8,384 nucleotides of DNA from Haloferacaceae archaeon. GTDB lineage: Archaea > Halobacteriota > Halobacteria > Halobacteriales > Haloferacaceae. Where the stretch lies: assembly GCA_018609965.1 (NCBI GenBank), contig JAHENP010000219.1, forward strand, positions 1 through 8,384, given 5' to 3'. Under the pieces are notes generated by a model that saw only the letters and a program-made list of their open reading frames with translations, was not told the origin of the DNA and searched no databases. Of the stretch, positions 6,636 through 8,384 are shown piece by piece. The translations under genes were made by a program, and so were the position numbers. Position 1 is the first letter of the stretch, and each line of letters opens with the position of its first letter.

Positions 6636-6643
6636 AAAAAAAA
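6636..6643 (-). terminator. U8 tract, possible terminator for the minus-strand antitoxin gene
   Basis: An A8 run on the plus strand reads as T8 on the minus strand, about 75 nt downstream of the stop codon of the AbrB-like gene and after the 6673-6692 hairpin. Archaeal RNA polymerase terminates at U-rich tracts, so this is a plausible 3' end for that transcript. Confidence 0.4.
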
Positions 6644-6672
6644 GAGATACGCTCCCGGGTTGTCGGATTCAT

Positions 6673-6692
6673 CCCACCCGTAAACGGGTGGG
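6673..6692 (+). mobile_element. Hairpin resembling the right end of haloarchaeal IS200/IS605 (tnpB) elements
   Basis: CCCACCCG (6673-6680), loop TAAA, and CGGGTGGG (6685-6692) form a perfect 8-bp hairpin followed by CTTTCTCCTTGTCAC. From memory, this hairpin and its flanks closely resemble the 3' ends of haloarchaeal tnpB-type elements, where the omega-like sense-overlapping RNA also ends. The orientation would put the element's body to the left. A TTAC tetranucleotide, the insertion target of some IS200/IS605 members, occurs at 6356-6359 and could mark the other end. The match is by recollection only. Confidence 0.45.
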
Positions 6693-6719
6693 CTTTCTCC
6701 TTGTCACTGCTGTAACGCG

Positions 6720-7016
6720 TCACTCTGGCCTCCAGTCACTCCGTCTGCGCTCTCGAATCTCACGGGTCATCTCCACTGCCATCTCTTCGCGTTTCTCTTC
6801 GGAGACATCGTCGTCGGCGAGCATTCCACGGCCAGCCGACGGCGTAGACTTCTTAACTCTGATTCCGTCGTCTGTCTCTTCCCATCGGGGTTCGTCACCC
6901 TTGGTGATGCCGAAAGAGTCACGAAGTCGCTTCGGAATCGTCACCTGTCCTTTCCGGGTGACCAGAGTCGTCGGCTCGGCACTGTCACCTCCATCATCTG
7001 TGTCGTCTGTGCTCAC
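6720..7016 (-). CDS. AbrB/MazE/SpoVT-type DNA-binding protein, antitoxin-like
   Basis: A 98-residue protein. Residues 1-15 are an acidic leader. Residues 16-57 hold the swapped-hairpin DNA-binding domain, with the signature VTRKGQVTIPKRLRDSFGI (19-37). The C-terminal part (58-98) is a charged helical extension (MLADDDVSEEKREEMAVEMT and onward), as used by VapB/MazE-type antitoxins to hold their toxin. The start is a GTG at 7016, with no ATG nearby; the leader MSTDDTDD is typical of haloarchaea. A weak TATA-like GTTAGC is present about 25 nt upstream. In haloarchaea such proteins are commonly followed by an overlapping PIN-toxin gene. Here the sequence after the stop runs into the hairpin-rich transposon-like stretch instead, so the gene appears orphaned. 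A solitary transcription regulator is the alternative. Confidence 0.85.
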   Translation of the reverse strand: MSTDDTDDGGDSAEPTTLVTRKGQVTIPKRLRDSFGITKGDEPRWEETDDGIRVKKSTPSAGRGMLADDDVSEEKREEMAVEMTREIRERRRSDWRPE

Positions 7017-7132
7017 GTCTAGTACTATTCGATGTAGTAGCTAACTGTTGTCCACCGCGTGTGGCCATAGACGGGAGACCAGGCTGTCCGGACTGTTCTC
7101 CACTCCCTCGTCCCGCGAACGACCCCACGCCG

Positions 7133-7138
7133 TTTTTA
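7133..7138 (+). promoter_or_regulatory. TATA box of the zinc-ribbon/Hsp20 operon
   Basis: TTTTTA, centred about 27 nt before the ATG at 7163, sits in the expected position for a leaderless haloarchaeal transcript. It supports 7163 rather than the ATG at 7061 as the start of the zinc-ribbon gene. It lies in the 146-bp gap shared with the divergent AbrB-like gene; nothing else was seen there. Confidence 0.55.
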
Positions 7139-7162
7139 CGGTCGCCCGTCGTATCCCGAGGT

Positions 7163-7321
7163 ATGCCCGCCACCAAGGAGATCGAGTGTATCAACGACGA
7201 CTGCGAGTTGGACATGTTCGAGAACCACTACACCTACGACGTGCCGGACGACCACGCGGTCGCGGACCTCTCGTGTCCGTACTGCGGGGAGACGGAGACG
7301 CTCGAAGAGATCGAGCTATGA
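7163..7321 (+). CDS. Small zinc-ribbon protein, conserved in haloarchaea
   Basis: A 52-residue protein with two Cys pairs: CINDDC (C9, C14) and CPYC (C38, C41), spaced as in a small zinc ribbon. Between them lies MFENHYTYDVPDDHAVADLS, a conserved-looking core. I recall near-identical short proteins in many haloarchaeal genomes (possibly the family annotated DUF7559), with no established function. The ATG at 7163 is chosen because the TATA box lies about 27 nt upstream and the N-terminus MPATKEIEC is compact. The longer frame from 7061 adds an uncharacteristic Pro/Cys-rich stretch. The stop codon overlaps the next start as ATGA (7318-7321), so the two genes are translationally coupled. A role in RNA or protein binding would fit but is inference. 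Confidence 0.8.
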   Translation: MPATKEIECINDDCELDMFENHYTYDVPDDHAVADLSCPYCGETETLEEIEL

Positions 7322-8082
7322 GCGGGAGCGGTGACGGTCTCGGCAGCGACGGCGGCCTGCGCGACCTCGGCGAGTCCGCAATCGAGGGGTTGCTAGAACG
7401 GGTCGGCCGCGGCGTGAGCAAGGTGCAGGAACGCCGGCCGTTGGCGTACGACCTGCTCGAATCCGAAGACGCCTACCTCGCCGTCTTCGACGCCCCCGGC
7501 ACGACCAACAGCGACATCCAGGTTCAGTTCCGCGAGGACGCCGTCGAGGTGAAAGTCGACCGCTTCCGGGAGTTCCACGAGGAGTTCGAGATGCGGTTCC
7601 CCGGCCGTGGGCTGTCGCTGGACGGCACCGCCGAACTGCCCGAGGACGCCAGCGTCGACCCGACGGAAGCCGAGGCGACCCTCGCCGAGAACGGCACGCT
7701 CCGCGTCCGTATCCCGAAAGAGGAAGACGACGGCCCCGTCGATGTTGCCGAGGAAGACGAGCAGACCGAACAGGACGACGGCCCCGAGTCGATTGAGCTG
7801 GACGAGCACGGTGACGCCGACGAGCACGACGAGGGCGAGACGGACGAACACGACGAGGGCGATGGACACGACGAGGGCGAGACGAACGGACACGCTGACG
7901 ACGGACACAGCGATGACGAACACGCCGACGACGAACACGCCGGCGACCACGACGACCAGACGGACGCAGACGACACACACGCAGATGCGGACGGTGACGC
8001 TCACGACGCTGGCGACCACGAGGAGCACGCAGACGCCCACGACGGTCACGAGGAGCACGCGGACGACGAAAGCGAGAACTGA
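7318..8082 (+). CDS. Hsp20/alpha-crystallin-like protein with His/Asp/Glu-rich C-terminal tail
   Basis: A 254-residue protein. Residues 1-40 are an N-terminal arm with an amphipathic helix (about 14-38). Residues 41-134 form a divergent alpha-crystallin domain: YLAVFDAPG (53-61) resembles the early-strand V-x-x-D-x-PG motif, and ENGTLRVRIPK (124-134) matches the closing ENGxLxVxxPK signature. Such proteins are ATP-independent holdases; haloarchaeal GvpH-type gas-vesicle proteins share this fold. The rest (136-254) has no Lys or Arg, and residues 161-254 carry 16 His among Asp, Glu, Gly and Ala, mostly in EH/DEH/HDEG units. This makes it a likely metal-binding, disordered tail. The usual C-terminal I-x-I assembly motif is not seen. 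The start ATG overlaps the preceding stop (ATGA); starts further upstream would overlap the zinc-ribbon gene in another frame and are rejected. Confidence 0.82.
   Translation: MSGSGDGLGSDGGLRDLGESAIEGLLERVGRGVSKVQERRPLAYDLLESEDAYLAVFDAPGTTNSDIQVQFREDAVEVKVDRFREFHEEFEMRFPGRGLSLDGTAELPEDASVDPTEAEATLAENGTLRVRIPKEEDDGPVDVAEEDEQTEQDDGPESIELDEHGDADEHDEGETDEHDEGDGHDEGETNGHADDGHSDDEHADDEHAGDHDDQTDADDTHADADGDAHDAGDHEEHADAHDGHEEHADDESEN
7825..7880. repeat. Three copies of a 14-bp unit in the Hsp20 tail
   Basis: CACGACGAGGGCGA occurs at 7825-7838, 7849-7862 and 7867-7880 without mismatch, encoding His-Asp-Glu-Gly-(Glu/Asp). The spacing (24 and 18 bp) keeps the reading frame. Beyond 7880 the tail continues with looser GACGAACAC-type units. 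This suggests that the tail grew by slippage or unequal crossover. Confidence 0.8.
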
Positions 8083-8093
8083 CAACGCCGACC

Positions 8094-8133
8094 GCTCTTT
8101 TCACGTATCTGTCACTCCGGTCTGTTGCCGGAG
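8094..8133 (+). terminator. Probable transcription end of the zinc-ribbon/Hsp20 operon
   Basis: CTCTTTTCAC (8095-8104) provides a short U-rich tract 12 nt after the Hsp20 stop. A stem-loop follows: CTCCGG (8115-8120), loop TCTGTTG, CCGGAG (8128-8133). Short U tracts are enough for archaeal termination, but this one is modest. Confidence 0.35.
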
Positions 8134-8229
8134 CGTATGAACTTACGCTCGAATTACCGATACTACTAAGTTAGCGGGGCGACTAGGCAGGCGTACGGCA
8201 CGGGAGAGGGATTCCGCTTCGAGAGAGGT

Positions 8230-8251
8230 GGTAAGGGATAGGGCCCTTACC
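8230..8251. promoter_or_regulatory. Perfect 8-bp inverted repeat upstream of the last gene
   Basis: GGTAAGGG (8230-8237), loop ATAGGG, and CCCTTACC (8244-8251) form a perfect inverted repeat 28 nt before the ATG at 8280. The right arm covers the usual position of a haloarchaeal TATA box, so it could be an operator. If transcription starts further upstream (TATA-like GATACTACTAA around 8159-8169), it would be a leader hairpin. Confidence 0.55.
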
Positions 8252-8259
8252 TCCCCCGT

Positions 8260-8279
8260 GTCGTGAGGCGACTCACGAC
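8260..8279 (+). promoter_or_regulatory. Perfect 8-bp hairpin with GCGA tetraloop abutting a start codon
   Basis: GTCGTGAG (8260-8267), loop GCGA (a GNRA tetraloop if RNA), and CTCACGAC (8272-8279) end exactly one base before the ATG at 8280. T8259 can also pair with A8280 of the start codon. The position suggests either a repressor or recombinase binding site, or an RNA stem that controls access to the start codon. Confidence 0.6.
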
Positions 8280-8384
8280 ATGAGTTCGAAGGATTCTCCG
8301 CCACAAAAACGTGGCGGCGCGACGGACGAACAGCGACGCGATCGAACAATCAGCAGCTACGAGACCGCCATCGAACGGCTCCGG
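8280..8384 (+). CDS. N-terminal fragment of an unidentified protein, cut by the window edge
   Basis: An ATG at 8280 opens a frame of 35 codons that continues past the end of the window: MSSKDSPPQKRGGATDEQRR followed by DRTISSYETAIERLR. The first 20 residues are polar and disordered. The final segment (TISSYETAIERLR) reads as an amphipathic helix and is reminiscent of the start of the core-binding domain of tyrosine recombinases, but 35 residues are too few to assign it. The frame is supported by acceptable composition and by the inverted repeats before it. A 7-bp repeat (CCGCCAC 8298-8304, GTGGCGG 8311-8317) lies within its first codons. Confidence 0.45.
   Translation, partial: MSSKDSPPQKRGGATDEQRRDRTISSYETAIERLR

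Larger units (their letters stand above)
6217..6719. other. 503-bp non-coding stretch with stem-loops, probable IS200/IS605-type remnant
   Basis: No reading frame here has convincing composition or a family match. Its first part (6217-6355) holds a short CTCTC/GAGAG stem-loop (6296-6312), possibly the end of the cyclodeaminase transcript. From about 6356 the sequence changes character and contains a run of stem-loops: CCCAC/GTGGG (6370-6396), CAGG/CCTG with loop TTCGCAG (6402-6416), GGTC/GACC (6416-6428), a 9-bp hairpin (6513-6534) and GGCGG/CCGCC (6572-6586). Then come a strong TATA box (6616-6624), an A8 run, and a hairpin like the right end of haloarchaeal tnpB elements (6673-6692). No transposase gene or fragment is recognisable. 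I infer a deleted or non-autonomous element, possibly retaining its guide-RNA-like part. Confidence 0.45.

Noticed and set aside
6463..7044. 193-codon plus-strand frame through the non-coding stretch and the AbrB-like gene
   Set aside because: Ser/Arg-rich composition, no recognisable motif, and its second half is antisense to a clear AbrB domain gene.
7048..7317. Upstream extension of the Hsp20 frame
   Set aside because: It would overlap the zinc-ribbon gene completely in another frame and has basic, shadow-like composition.
7316..8104. Two long minus-strand frames opposite the Hsp20 gene, one of them Val-rich and membrane-like
   Set aside because: They are complementary shadows of GAC/GAG/CAC repeats; the plus frame has a recognisable domain, a promoter and an ATGA overlap.
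8160..8310. Possible tRNA gene or attachment site next to a putative integrase gene (TTCGAAGGATTC near 8285)
   Set aside because: The stems flanking the TTCGAAG loop do not pair, and no other cloverleaf element was found.
1..8384. CRISPR array
   Set aside because: No regularly spaced direct repeats with unique spacers were seen; all repeats are short and inside coding tails.

Overview
The window looks haloarchaeal. It has high GC, very acidic proteins, frequent GTC/GAC/GAG codons, and AT-rich TATA-like elements placed about 27 nt before start codons, as expected for leaderless archaeal transcripts. No single ordinary operon fills it. Conserved housekeeping genes alternate with stretches that look accessory.

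Layout: (1) 8-964 (+) encodes an OGG1-type DNA glycosylase with its catalytic Lys/Asp pair. (2) 965-2729 is a lower-GC accessory stretch. It holds an unrecognised multi-pass membrane protein (983-1720, -), a 446-bp AT-rich divergent intergenic region, and a small antitoxin plus PIN-domain toxin pair (2167-2729, +). (3) 2773-5103 (-) carries two isoprenoid genes, mevalonate kinase and isopentenyl phosphate kinase, with a small two-helix membrane protein between them. (4) 5227-6216 (+) encodes an ornithine cyclodeaminase/alanine dehydrogenase family enzyme, divergent from the mevalonate kinase gene. (5) 6217-6719 has no convincing protein gene. It is rich in stem-loops and ends in a hairpin resembling the right end of haloarchaeal IS200/IS605-type (tnpB) elements. 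(6) 6720-7016 (-) encodes a solitary AbrB/SpoVT-type antitoxin-like protein whose expected downstream toxin gene is missing. (7) 7163-8082 (+) is a two-gene operon with an ATGA overlap: a 52-residue zinc-ribbon protein, then an Hsp20-like protein with a long His/Asp/Glu-rich tail. (8) The last 300 bases contain a possible terminator and the start of a gene cut by the window edge (8280-8384, +). Perfect inverted repeats flank and abut its start codon.

Functionally, mevalonate kinase and isopentenyl phosphate kinase act at two steps of the archaeal mevalonate route to the isoprenoid lipids. The zinc-ribbon/Hsp20 pair looks like a stress or protein-quality unit, possibly linked to metal. The PIN pair and the orphan antitoxin are typical genomic-island cargo. 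I found no CRISPR array, rRNA, convincing tRNA or complete transposase. No clearly new multi-gene system is visible. The most unusual signals are the stacked inverted repeats at 8230-8317, the transposase-less structured segment at about 6356-6705, and the metal-binding-like tail of the Hsp20 protein.
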